A stretch of DNA of 36,120 bases, taken from Ilumatobacteraceae bacterium. Its GTDB lineage: Bacteria; Actinomycetota; Acidimicrobiia; Acidimicrobiales; Ilumatobacteraceae. A model generated the notes under the pieces. That model made no database searches. It saw only the letters and a program-made list of their open reading frames with translations, and was not told the DNA's origin. The stretch covers positions 1 through 36,120 of the forward strand of contig JALQYL010000011.1 of assembly GCA_023254135.1 (NCBI GenBank). Reading direction: 5' to 3'. This document shows positions 8,838-16,982 of this stretch, in pieces; the first letter of the stretch is position 1; each line of letters opens with the position of its first letter. Position numbers and translations under genes: made by a program.

Positions 8838-10009
8838 TTCCAATTTCCCAACTTCTCTGCGGCTGCGTTGATGGTTGCAAGTTGTTTGCAAAATGCAAAG
8901 CGCACCAAGTGTTTACCTTCGGCTTCGTGACGAGGGTCGTACAGCACGGAGGCTGGGATTGCCACGATGCCACATTGTTCCGGCAATGACCGACAGAAAG
9001 CCATGCCATCTCCGTCGGCGCGTCGCTCGCGAATGTCGCAGGTAATGAAGTACGTGCCTTCCGGGGTGATGGGTCGCAGACGTGCGGCATGAAGTGCTTC
9101 ACTGAGTAGATTCCGTTTTGCTTCCAGGTCGGCTGCGAGATGTGCAAAATACGAGTCGGGAAGACGCAAGCCCTTCGCAATGGCGGCCTGAAATGGTGTG
9201 CCGCCAGCAAAAGTGAATAGTTGCTTTGCCATGAGGGTTGCATTGATGAGTGCCGATGGTGCACATGCCCAACCAATCTTCCAACCGGTGGTGTTGAAGG
9301 ATTTTCCACCCGAAGAAATGGTGATGGTGCGATCCTTCATGTGTGGAAGTGAGGCAATGGGGATGTGTGTCGATTCCGAAAAGACAAGGTGTTCGTACAC
9401 CTCGTCGGAGATGACGAAAACATCGTTCTTGATCGCCGCTTCCGCCACGGTATTCAGTTCCTCGCGCGTGAACACGGTGCCCGTTGGGTTGTGAGGGGTG
9501 TTCAGCAAAATGGCGCGCGTGCGCGGTGTGAACGCTGTGTGGAATTCATGGGAGTCAAACTCGTAGCGTCCGGAGGCAGATGGGCGCAATGTGACGGGCA
9601 CCATTTTTGCACCGGCCAATGCAATACACCCGGCGTACGTGTCGAAGAGGGGTTCAAACACAATCACTTCATCGCCTGGATTCAGGGTTCCCAACAATGC
9701 GCTTGCCAATGCCTCGGTGGCACCCATCGTCACCAGAACCTCTGTGTCAGGGTCGTAGGAGAGTTGCCAGAAACGTTGTTGGTGCTCGGCGATTGCTGCG
9801 CGTAGGTCAGCCAGTCCACGGCCAGGTGGATACTGGTTGTTGCCGGAGGCGATCTCTGATTGTGCTGACTGCAGAACTTCGTCGGGACCGTTGTAGTCGG
9901 GGAAACCTTGGCCCAGGTTGATGGCGCCCGTGGAGACAGCAAGAGCCGTCATCTCTCCGAAAATGGAGACTCCAAAACCTTCAAGTTTGTGCGTGAGCGG
10001 TGATGCCAT
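8834..10009 (-). CDS. class I/II pyridoxal-phosphate aminotransferase
   Basis: 391 residues of fold-type I aminotransferase. Visible landmarks are NLGQGFPDY (31-39), NTPHNPTG (170-177), SDEVYEHL (201-208) and the PLP lysine K236 in SSGGKSF, followed by GWKIGW (242-247). The pattern fits the kynurenine/glutamine transaminase K and methionine aminotransferase group. The ATG at 10009 is preferred over the one at 10039 because AAGGTG lies just upstream and the family start (leader plus LGQGFPD) then has normal length. It lies 47 bases after the LLM gene and overlaps the nitrilase start by 4 bases. The amino donor may be glutamine, given the omega-amidase-like partner. Confidence 0.88.
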   Translation of the reverse strand: MASPLTHKLEGFGVSIFGEMTALAVSTGAINLGQGFPDYNGPDEVLQSAQSEIASGNNQYPPGRGLADLRAAIAEHQQRFWQLSYDPDTEVLVTMGATEALASALLGTLNPGDEVIVFEPLFDTYAGCIALAGAKMVPVTLRPSASGRYEFDSHEFHTAFTPRTRAILLNTPHNPTGTVFTREELNTVAEAAIKNDVFVISDEVYEHLVFSESTHIPIASLPHMKDRTITISSGGKSFNTTGWKIGWACAPSALINATLMAKQLFTFAGGTPFQAAIAKGLRLPDSYFAHLAADLEAKRNLLSEALHAARLRPITPEGTYFITCDIRERRADGDGMAFCRSLPEQCGIVAIPASVLYDPRHEAEGKHLVRFAFCKQLATINAAAEKLGNWK

Positions 10010-10056
10010 GGTCACCTTCGTAGCGTAGGTCGTTCGCAACGATGCTGGGATGTTGT

Positions 10057-11058
10057 TTATGCGGTCCAGCCCGAGAATGCGTCGATCATTGCCTTCACAT
10101 CACCCAGTGGATACAGGATGGGGCATGTTGCTCCATCGCGCATGTATTCACGCACCTTTGCTCGGGCATCATCAGGTGTCCCGGAGGCCGTGAGCATCTG
10201 AACAATTTCATCGGGTACCAACTTGGAGGCAGCCACCACCTGCTCGTGGGTTGCTGGCCACGTGAGCACTTCGCCCACTTTGTCAAGAAGCGATTGAGGC
10301 ACTCCCGAAGCTTTCATGATGTGTGGTTGTTGTCCCAGATATTGAGTGACCATGAGGCGCGCCATGTCGAGAGCGGTCTTGCGATCTTCGTGCACCGAAC
10401 ACACCACAAGTTGAGGGCGGTCGATGGTTTCCCAATTGCGTCCTGCTTTGTCAGCGCCAATCTTCAGGTGCTCAAGCGCGGTCTTGTTGTAGTCGGGTGA
10501 CACCAAATAGTTGAGCACCACACCATCTGCAACTTCGCCAGCCAATTCCATCATTTGCATGCCGGTGGCACCCAAATAGATGGGCACGTTCTTGGGGCGG
10601 CGCTCCTGATACACGTAGTCCAACTCAACGCCATCAAGTTGCACGAACTCACCATTCATCGTGACGGTTTCGTTGGCCAGCAACGCACGACACGCTGTGA
10701 TGATCTCACGCATGGCGCGTAGTGGTTTGGTGCGGTTCACGCCTACCTTTGACGCCAAAGGTTCCCACCAAGCACCAATGCCCAGAATCACGCGCCCGGG
10801 AGCCAAGTCATCGAGGGTGGAAAACGTTGCGGCAAGTCGTGCCGGGTTGCGTGTCCAGCAATCCACCACGCCAGATCCAATCTTGATGGTGTCGGTAACG
10901 GCTGCGAATGCTGACATCGGAACAATCGCGTCGCGCACCAATCGACTGTCGGCTTGCCACACGGCTTCGAAGCCTTTTTGCTCTGCGTACTTCGTGTACT
11001 CCATGCCTTCGGCAATGGGGTGTGCATCTTGCAGGTAAATGGCTGCGGGGCTCGACAT
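10057..11058 (-). CDS. LLM-class flavin/F420-dependent oxidoreductase
   Basis: 333 residues with a luciferase-like TIM barrel: [14 protein letters not shown]-like strand and turn (here [13 protein letters not shown] near 87-99), an early IKIGSGVVD strand, and a long helical C-terminal region. Members use F420 or FMN to reduce or oxygenate small molecules in the cytoplasm. The pattern fits the F420-dependent actinobacterial group better than classical bacterial luciferase, but cofactor choice cannot be settled by eye. The ATG at 11058 has a good AGAGGA site 5-6 bases upstream. It sits 30 bases after the molybdenum hydroxylase and 47 bases before the aminotransferase, so the four genes are probably one operon. 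Confidence 0.85.
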   Translation of the reverse strand: MSSPAAIYLQDAHPIAEGMEYTKYAEQKGFEAVWQADSRLVRDAIVPMSAFAAVTDTIKIGSGVVDCWTRNPARLAATFSTLDDLAPGRVILGIGAWWEPLASKVGVNRTKPLRAMREIITACRALLANETVTMNGEFVQLDGVELDYVYQERRPKNVPIYLGATGMQMMELAGEVADGVVLNYLVSPDYNKTALEHLKIGADKAGRNWETIDRPQLVVCSVHEDRKTALDMARLMVTQYLGQQPHIMKASGVPQSLLDKVGEVLTWPATHEQVVAASKLVPDEIVQMLTASGTPDDARAKVREYMRDGATCPILYPLGDVKAMIDAFSGWTA

Positions 11059-11088
11059 GATGGTTCCTCTGTTTCTTCTGCGTGATTG

Positions 11089-13686
11089 TTAGTCGTTGGA
11101 GTCGGATGTTTTTGGTTTCATGGGCAGCTGAGTGCGCCACACACCATCTGCCGCGTGAAGTGCAGCGGCAACTGCAGGCGCAGTGGGCACCAGACCAATT
11201 TCCCCCACGCCCTTGATGCCATATGGGCTCTTGGGTTGTGGGCACTCCACCAATGTGACATCGATGGCGGGGACATCTTTGGCACGAAGAATGCCCAACG
11301 AACGCAAGGTCATGTTGGTGGGGTAGCCGAGTTCGTTGGTGGGGAAGTCCTCGCTGAGTGCGTATCCGAGACCCATGTGAACGGCGCCCTCAATCTGGCC
11401 TTCACACAACGTGGGATTCACCGCGCGACCCACATCGTGAATGGCCACCACCTTCTCAATGGTCTGGGTTGCTGGGTCCATGATCACCATTTGTGCGGCG
11501 TACCCGAATGCTGAGTGAATGGTGGGATTTTCAACGCCTGGTTCACCCAGGTGTTGGGTCCAATCGACAACGTATTCGCCCACGTAGTCGCGACCGGTCG
11601 TGCACCCGTCATTCAACGCTTCTGCGCAAGCGTTCTTGACACTCGCCGCGGCCATCAACGTGCCTCGACTGCCTGTGGTTTGACCAAAGCCCAATTGGCG
11701 CGTGGTGTCAACGATGACGCGAATTCGCGACGCATCGATCTTCAGTTCTTCTACCGCTACCTGTAGCGCAACGGTGTGGACGCCTTGTCCCATTTCGGTC
11801 CATCCGTGACGAACCTCGACAATGCCGTCTTCACGGAAATGCACCACGGCCTTCGATACTTCTCGGAAACCATTTCCGAGTCCGGAGTTCTTGAGGCCCA
11901 ATCCCAAACCAACGGCCTTGCCCGATGCAATGGCAGTGTCATACGCGGGCTTCATTGCATCGAGACATGCTTCGGCACCGAGACAGCCGTCGTCCATGAT
12001 TTGGCCAGGGCCCCACACCTCACCAGGATGAATCACGTTGCGCTTGCGAATTTCCCAACCGCTGATTCCTAGTTTCTCCGCAAGGCGGTCGAGGCAACCT
12101 TCCATTGCGAACTGCGCCTGGTTCGCACCGAATCCACGGAAGGCACCGCAGACCGGATTGTTCGTGCGAACGGCGATGGAGGACACATCAACTGCAGGTG
12201 TGTGGTACGGGCCAGTGGCGTGTCCTGCGGCGCGCTCCAGTACTTTCATTCCGACCGAGGCGTAGGAACCGGAATCGCCCACCATGCGTGCACGAACGGC
12301 CGTGATCTTTCCGTTCGCATCGCAACCCACTGTGTACTCCATACGAATGGGGTGACGCTTTGCGTGCATGAGCAAACTCTCCTCACGAGAGAGGGTGCAT
12401 TTCACGGGTTGCTGCAACAACCATGCGGCCAAAGCGGTTTGCCCCTGGTTCGACATGTCTTCCTTGCCGCCAAATCCACCACCGTTTGACACGAGTTCAA
12501 CCGTGACTTTGTCAGTGGAGATTCCGAGCATCGCACAAATTTGATCGCGGTCGTCCCACACGCCTTGTCCGCCGGAATACACGTGCATGGTGCCGTTTGA
12601 TGAGTTTGGGACGGCCAGTGTGCTTTCTGGTTCCAGGAATGCGTGTTCAATTCGTTGCGTTTGGAAGGTTTCGTTGACCACATGAGCACTTGCAGCAAGT
12701 TGGGCATCCACGTCTCCACGTGTGTATTCGCTGCGCGACAAGATATTGCTGTCGGTACCCGCGACCGCAATTTCAGGATCGTCAATTGCTGCGAGCGCAT
12801 CAACGATGGGACGATGCACGTTGTACTCAACCGATATCAGTTGTGCCGCATCTCTCGCTTGGCGTCGAGTATCTGCAACGACAACAGCCAACACGTCGCC
12901 TGCATATGACGTTCGCTCGCCAACACCGATGAAGACAGGCCAATCCTTGTAAATGATGCCCACCTTGATGTCTCCGGGCACATCTGCCGCGGTGAATACG
13001 GCCCGTACGCCGGGTGCCTGCAGTGCTGCGCTGGTGTCGATGGTCAGAATGTCCGCGCGCACATGCGATGTGAGATGCAATGCAGCATGCAGCATTCCGG
13101 GAACGCGAATGTCATCCACGTAGCCACGGTCACCCAAAGCCAAATCGGCGGCTTCATACTTGGTACCTCTGGAACCGACGCCGCCAGGAAGTGAGATATC
13201 AACGGGAGTGCCTTTGGCGACAGTGTCGATGGCGTCGAGAACCTTCACATAGCCAGTGCAGCGACACAAGTGGGCGCCGAGATGACGAGCCATGTCTTCA
13301 CGCTTTAGATCGGCACCCTTTTTGTCCACTTGAGACTTCGCACGCATCACGATGCCAGGGATGCAATATCCGCATTGCAGCCCGCCACACGATGAGAATG
13401 CATCGGAGTACCGCGCGCGCTCATTGTCTTCCAGGCCTTCCAATGTGGTGATCTCACGACCTTCAGCCTTGGCAACCGGGTATTGACATGACACCTGTGC
13501 CTTGCCGTCGATCATGATGGTGCAGCATCCACACTGACCTGATGGCGAACAACCGTCCTTGGGAGATGTGATGTCCAATTCCTCGCGAAGCGCGCTGAGC
13601 AAGTGAGGGTGGTCGGCCGCCACCGAAACATCGCGTCCGTTGACGCGAAAAGAGACCTGGGCAGTGGTGGTGGGCACATCAGTCAT
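11089..13686 (-). CDS. molybdenum hydroxylase (xanthine dehydrogenase/aldehyde oxidoreductase family), [2Fe-2S] and Mo domains fused
   Basis: 865 residues. The N-terminal ferredoxin domain has C46, C52, C55 and C67; the second cluster uses C105, C108, C141 and C143 (HLCRCTG). The molybdopterin part follows from about 180, with GGGFGGKED, AFRGFGANQAQFA, EMGQGVHT and TTGSRGT, and the catalytic glutamate E828 in KGVGEIGL. The architecture lacks an FAD domain, like aldehyde oxidoreductase MOP and the selenium-dependent-XDH-like group (the C-x5-C spacing CSPSGQC also fits the latter). No FAD subunit gene is adjacent, so the electron acceptor is unknown. The family hydroxylates purines, N-heterocycles or aldehydes using water. 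The start is supported by TAAAGT 7 bases upstream of the ATG. Confidence 0.9.
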   Translation of the reverse strand: MTDVPTTTAQVSFRVNGRDVSVAADHPHLLSALREELDITSPKDGCSPSGQCGCCTIMIDGKAQVSCQYPVAKAEGREITTLEGLEDNERARYSDAFSSCGGLQCGYCIPGIVMRAKSQVDKKGADLKREDMARHLGAHLCRCTGYVKVLDAIDTVAKGTPVDISLPGGVGSRGTKYEAADLALGDRGYVDDIRVPGMLHAALHLTSHVRADILTIDTSAALQAPGVRAVFTAADVPGDIKVGIIYKDWPVFIGVGERTSYAGDVLAVVVADTRRQARDAAQLISVEYNVHRPIVDALAAIDDPEIAVAGTDSNILSRSEYTRGDVDAQLAASAHVVNETFQTQRIEHAFLEPESTLAVPNSSNGTMHVYSGGQGVWDDRDQICAMLGISTDKVTVELVSNGGGFGGKEDMSNQGQTALAAWLLQQPVKCTLSREESLLMHAKRHPIRMEYTVGCDANGKITAVRARMVGDSGSYASVGMKVLERAAGHATGPYHTPAVDVSSIAVRTNNPVCGAFRGFGANQAQFAMEGCLDRLAEKLGISGWEIRKRNVIHPGEVWGPGQIMDDGCLGAEACLDAMKPAYDTAIASGKAVGLGLGLKNSGLGNGFREVSKAVVHFREDGIVEVRHGWTEMGQGVHTVALQVAVEELKIDASRIRVIVDTTRQLGFGQTTGSRGTLMAAASVKNACAEALNDGCTTGRDYVGEYVVDWTQHLGEPGVENPTIHSAFGYAAQMVIMDPATQTIEKVVAIHDVGRAVNPTLCEGQIEGAVHMGLGYALSEDFPTNELGYPTNMTLRSLGILRAKDVPAIDVTLVECPQPKSPYGIKGVGEIGLVPTAPAVAAALHAADGVWRTQLPMKPKTSDSND

Positions 13687-13693
13687 TTCACCG

Positions 13694-13699
13694 ACTTTA
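13694..13699 (-). promoter_or_regulatory. -10 hexamer TAAAGT for the molybdenum-hydroxylase operon
   Basis: On the minus strand TAAAGT ends 7 bases before the ATG at 13686. The divergent gene at 13770 has its own hexamer in the same 83-base spacer. Confidence 0.55.
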
Positions 13700-13757
13700 A
13701 CGATTTGTAAAGCTCAAAGTCTCATTCCTATTGGCCTTGGAGCCACGCTCGGTGGAA

Positions 13758-13763
13758 TAGGGT
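13758..13763 (+). promoter_or_regulatory. -10 hexamer TAGGGT, leaderless-type
   Basis: TAGGGT ends 6 bases before the ATG at 13770, and no Shine-Dalgarno is present. Confidence 0.55.
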
Positions 13764-13769
13764 TCCCGC

Positions 13770-14759
13770 ATGGAGAACACCGTGGTTCGGCGAATCGTCA
13801 CAGTGACGGGGGTACTGCTGTGTGCCTTGGCTCTTCCTATTCTCGCCCTGGTGTGGATACCGGTCGGCGCACTCGTCGACGTGGTGCGCAGACGGTGGCG
13901 CCTGCCCATTGTGAGACTGTTGGCCTTTGCCACATGTTGGGCATGGTTGGAAGTGCTGGGCGTGTCTGCCGCGGCATTGTTGTTTCTATCGGGTAGGTCC
14001 TCTCGGATCGATTCCTATTACAAAGTGCAGGCGTGGTGGTGCCGCAATGTCGTCGGCTGTTTGTCGGCTTTGGTGGGGCTTCAATTCGAGGTGAGTGGCA
14101 CCGAGAACGTGGGTGACGGACCCTTCGTGCTGCTCGCGCGACATGTGAGTTTGGCTGACGCAGTGATGAGTTCATGGGTGGTTGGTTCCCTCATGAAGAA
14201 GAACCCCCGTTATGTGTTGAAGAATGAATTGAAGATGGACCCATGCCTCGACATATTCGGACATCGCTTGCCGAACTATTTCATCAATCGATCTTCGGAC
14301 GATGTAGCCGCAGAACTTCAAGGCATCCAGCAAATGGCGTCACATCTCAACGTTGATGATGTCGCTGTCATTTTTCCCGAAGGCAGCAGGGCGAACGACG
14401 CCAAGCGCAATGGCCGACTTGCAGCGCTTGCCGAACGGTCATCGCCGCGCCACGCACGCTTGCAGCAACTGCGTTATCTGTTGCCACCTAAACCTGCTGG
14501 AGTTTCAGCGTTATTGCAGTCGGTGCCGGCTGCGCATGTCATCACGTTGGCGCATTGCGGCCTGGAAGGGCTGGATAGTTTCGGTGCCATCTTGCGCAAT
14601 TTTGGTCGTCAAGTGGTGAAAGTACGTGTCACGCTCACAAAACATGATCGGGGTTCCATCCCGCATGGAGATGCGTTTGTCGCGTGGTTGGATGACCAAT
14701 GGGTCAAGATGGATCAACTGGTGCAGTCGCAAGTGTCGATTGCACGAAAGGTGAGGTAA
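13770..14759 (+). CDS. PlsC-like 1-acylglycerol-3-phosphate acyltransferase family protein
   Basis: 329 residues. Two or three N-terminal membrane segments (about 8-30 and 48-74) precede the acyltransferase domain. Block I is H125-V-S-L-A-D130 (HxxxxD), block II is FINRS at 171-175 and block III is FPEGSR at 202-207, all expected for glycerolipid acyltransferases. These transfer an acyl chain from acyl-CoA or acyl-ACP to lysophosphatidate or a related acceptor at the membrane. The long hydrophobic N-terminus resembles the larger actinobacterial variants, whose acceptor is often unknown. It is followed 6 bases later by the DUF1295 gene, so the two probably share a transcript and a lipid pathway. 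Confidence 0.85.
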   Translation: MENTVVRRIVTVTGVLLCALALPILALVWIPVGALVDVVRRRWRLPIVRLLAFATCWAWLEVLGVSAAALLFLSGRSSRIDSYYKVQAWWCRNVVGCLSALVGLQFEVSGTENVGDGPFVLLARHVSLADAVMSSWVVGSLMKKNPRYVLKNELKMDPCLDIFGHRLPNYFINRSSDDVAAELQGIQQMASHLNVDDVAVIFPEGSRANDAKRNGRLAALAERSSPRHARLQQLRYLLPPKPAGVSALLQSVPAAHVITLAHCGLEGLDSFGAILRNFGRQVVKVRVTLTKHDRGSIPHGDAFVAWLDDQWVKMDQLVQSQVSIARKVR

Positions 14760-14765
14760 TGGGTC

Positions 14766-15542
14766 ATGAGTGAGGCAATGCTTGTTTCGGCGATCACGAT
14801 TGCATGCATCATGGTGTGCACGTGGATTGTCAGTGTTCTCATCAAGAATGCATCAATCGTGGACATCATCTGGGGTTTCGGCTTCGCGGTGAACGCCATC
14901 GTTCTTTCTGTGGCCATCGATGGTGATTCCATACGTCAAACCCTGGTCGCGGTTTTGGTGGGCACATGGGGCTTTCGGCTTGCCGCATATCTGGCCAAGC
15001 GCAATCTCGGTCACGGCGAGGATTGGCGCTACAAGGCAATGCGCAAGAAGAAGGGCGCAGCATTCCCCGTCATCAGCCTCGTCACAGTGTTCGGACTTCA
15101 AGGTGTCCTCATGTTCGTGGTGTCATTGCCGGTGATGTTTGCGAACGCCGATGCCTCACCTGGCGTTGGACCCATTGCGGTGATGGGGGTGATGGCCTGG
15201 ATTGTTGGTTTCATGTTTGAGGCAGTGGGTGACGCTCAATTGGCAAAGTTCAAGAAAGATCCGGCCAACGCAGGAAAGGTGATGAACAGAGGCTTGTGGA
15301 GCCTCACTCGGCATCCCAATTATTTTGGAGATTCGCTCATGTGGTGGGGCATCTGGGTGATTGCCGCTGAGACAGGTTCAGGGGTCGTTTCAATCGTCGG
15401 ACCAATTGTTATGACCTTCTTCTTGCTGAAGGTTTCCGGAGTTCCCATGTTGGAACGATCGCTTGCAAAGCGTCGTGAAGGTTGGGATGAATACGTCGCC
15501 ACTACAAGCGGATTCATCCCGCGTCCGCCGAAGCGTTTGTAA
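14766..15542 (+). CDS. DUF1295 / steroid 5-alpha-reductase-like membrane protein
   Basis: 258 residues with about six membrane segments. Signatures are SIVDIIWG (30-37), FEAVGDAQLAKFK (151-163) and GLWSLTRHPNYFGD (176-189), typical of the DUF1295 family, which shares a fold with steroid 5-alpha reductases and isoprenylcysteine methyltransferases. Relatives reduce double bonds in lipids or methylate membrane substrates, and the RHPNYFG part corresponds to the cofactor-binding end. GAGG at 14753-14756 gives a Shine-Dalgarno 9 bases before the ATG at 14766. The coupling with a PlsC-like gene points to a membrane lipid substrate. It ends exactly where the convergent PLP-enzyme gene ends. Confidence 0.85.
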   Translation: MSEAMLVSAITIACIMVCTWIVSVLIKNASIVDIIWGFGFAVNAIVLSVAIDGDSIRQTLVAVLVGTWGFRLAAYLAKRNLGHGEDWRYKAMRKKKGAAFPVISLVTVFGLQGVLMFVVSLPVMFANADASPGVGPIAVMGVMAWIVGFMFEAVGDAQLAKFKKDPANAGKVMNRGLWSLTRHPNYFGDSLMWWGIWVIAAETGSGVVSIVGPIVMTFFLLKVSGVPMLERSLAKRREGWDEYVATTSGFIPRPPKRL

Positions 15543-16700
15543 CTAAATAAGGGCCAATGCGTTGGTGATGTCGGCCAGCAGGTCACTGGTGGCTTCTAAC
15601 CCAATGGAGAATCGCAGGAGGCCTTGCGTGACGCCCGTCGATACCAGCACCTCTTCGCTAAATCCGGCTTGTGTACTTGTTGCTGGGTGGCACACCAGGG
15701 TTTCTGGTCCACCAAACGAAGTTGCGGTGTGTGCCAGCGACAGATGAGACACGAACGTATTGCAGGTGTCGAAATCACCTTTGAGTTCCACTGCAACGAT
15801 GGTCCCGCCGTGGCGCATTTGTTCGTGCGCCAACGCATATTGAGGATGCGACTCGAGGAATGGATAGGACACAGACGCAACCTTTGGATGTGACTCCAGT
15901 GCGCGTGCAATTTCCAATGCTGAAGTTGTCTGACGCTCGAGACGAACTGAAAGCGTGCGAATGCCGCGTAACGCATTGAGTGCATCGTGTGGTGATGCTG
16001 CGGCTCCGTGCAAAACCGAATATGACCAGATGGAATCGATGAGCTCCTTTTCTCCGGCGATGACACCCAACAATGCATCGTTGTGTCCACCGATGCCCTT
16101 CGTGGCCGAATGCAGCACGATGTCCACTCCGTGTGCGAGTGGGTTTTGTCCGAGCGGAGTTGCAAGCGTGGAGTCCACCAACGTGAACGGGCCTTTGATG
16201 GCTCCTATTTCAGCCAAACTGGTGATTCCCAATCGCGGGTTCGAGGGTGTCTCGGCAATGACCAACATGGTCCTTCCCGGAATCACGGCTGACGCAAATG
16301 CTCCTGGCACGCTGGGGTCCACCAAGGTCACATCGATGCCGAGCCTCTGACACGGGCCCTGTAGGAAGGCGAGGGTTGCGCCGTAGACGTTGTTCTGCGC
16401 AACGATATGCGAACCAGAACTACACAAGGCAAGAACGACGGTGCTGATGGCGCCCATGCCAGATCCGAACGCCAACGCGGATTCCGCACCTTCTAGCTCG
16501 GCCACCGCGTGTTCGAATTGGGTGACGGTGGGGTTGCCGAAACGGGCGTAGAAACTGTCAGCGCGGAAACCAGTGGCGCGCTGTCGGGCCTCGTGCAATC
16601 CTGACGATTCCCACACGGTGTTGGGCCACAGGGTGGGCGAGAGCGCAGAGGATTGGTCTCGGCCGGCCGTGATGGCTGTGGTGTCTGGGCTTTGAGGCAC
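15543..16700 (-). CDS. trans-sulfuration-type PLP enzyme (cystathionine gamma-synthase/gamma-lyase family)
   Basis: 385 residues. YARFGNPT (51-58) supplies the phosphate-binding tyrosine and arginine of the neighbouring subunit, AETPSNP (149-155) and the PLP lysine K201 in HSATKGIGGH are typical, and SFGGPETLVCHPA (about 333-345) matches the C-terminal substrate-carboxylate region. The family makes or cleaves cystathionine, homocysteine or methionine. Which reaction applies cannot be decided from motifs, so no symbol is given. The GTG at 16700 is chosen because TAGCAT lies 6 bases upstream on this strand. No other sulfur-metabolism gene is close, apart from the possible methionine-linked aminotransferase/amidase pair. 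Confidence 0.88.
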   Translation of the reverse strand: MPQSPDTTAITAGRDQSSALSPTLWPNTVWESSGLHEARQRATGFRADSFYARFGNPTVTQFEHAVAELEGAESALAFGSGMGAISTVVLALCSSGSHIVAQNNVYGATLAFLQGPCQRLGIDVTLVDPSVPGAFASAVIPGRTMLVIAETPSNPRLGITSLAEIGAIKGPFTLVDSTLATPLGQNPLAHGVDIVLHSATKGIGGHNDALLGVIAGEKELIDSIWSYSVLHGAAASPHDALNALRGIRTLSVRLERQTTSALEIARALESHPKVASVSYPFLESHPQYALAHEQMRHGGTIVAVELKGDFDTCNTFVSHLSLAHTATSFGGPETLVCHPATSTQAGFSEEVLVSTGVTQGLLRFSIGLEATSDLLADITNALALI

Positions 16701-16706
16701 GAGCCG

Positions 16707-16712
16707 ATGCTA
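16707..16712 (-). promoter_or_regulatory. -10 hexamer TAGCAT, leaderless-type
   Basis: On the minus strand TAGCAT ends 6 bases before the GTG at 16700 and supports that start. Confidence 0.5.
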
Positions 16713-16777
16713 ACCATCAATTGCAGTGCACCCATGGGAAATTTTGTGGGTTTCAGGGCTGGACTGGCTCAGGCGAG

Positions 16778-16783
16778 TAGCCT
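16778..16783 (+). promoter_or_regulatory. -10 hexamer TAGCCT, leaderless-type
   Basis: TAGCCT ends 7 bases before the ATG at 16791. This favours the short 58-residue product over longer in-frame readings starting further upstream. Confidence 0.5.
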
Positions 16784-16790
16784 TGACGGA

Positions 16791-16967
16791 ATGTTCTCTT
16801 ATTTGGATGCCGGTACCGGCAGCATGCTTGTCAGCATTTTGGGCAGTGGCCTGGCCGGAATCGGCGTTCTCTGGAAAATGGCCCGCGGCAAAGTCACCGG
16901 CAAGTCCGTGACCAATCTTGAAGATGCTTCCGCAGATGCAGAAGAATCCGATTCTTCACACGACTAA
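16791..16967 (+). CDS. 58-residue membrane microprotein with YLDAGTGS motif
   Basis: The product starts MFSYLDAGTGSML, has one membrane segment (about residues 11-29), a short basic stretch (KMARGKVTGK, 29-38) and an acidic, serine-rich tail. Small proteins starting with YLD(P/A)GTGS and one hydrophobic helix are recalled as a widespread uncharacterised type, often near glycan or methyltransferase genes; this is memory, not a search result. Upstream in-frame ATGs exist but overlap the divergent gene, and TAGCCT fits the 16791 start. The gene is 15 bases before the large methyltransferase, so they are probably co-transcribed. A membrane anchor or assembly factor for that enzyme is one possibility. 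Confidence 0.75.
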   Translation: MFSYLDAGTGSMLVSILGSGLAGIGVLWKMARGKVTGKSVTNLEDASADAEESDSSHD

Positions 16968-16982
16968 TTCAACGTTTCAGCC

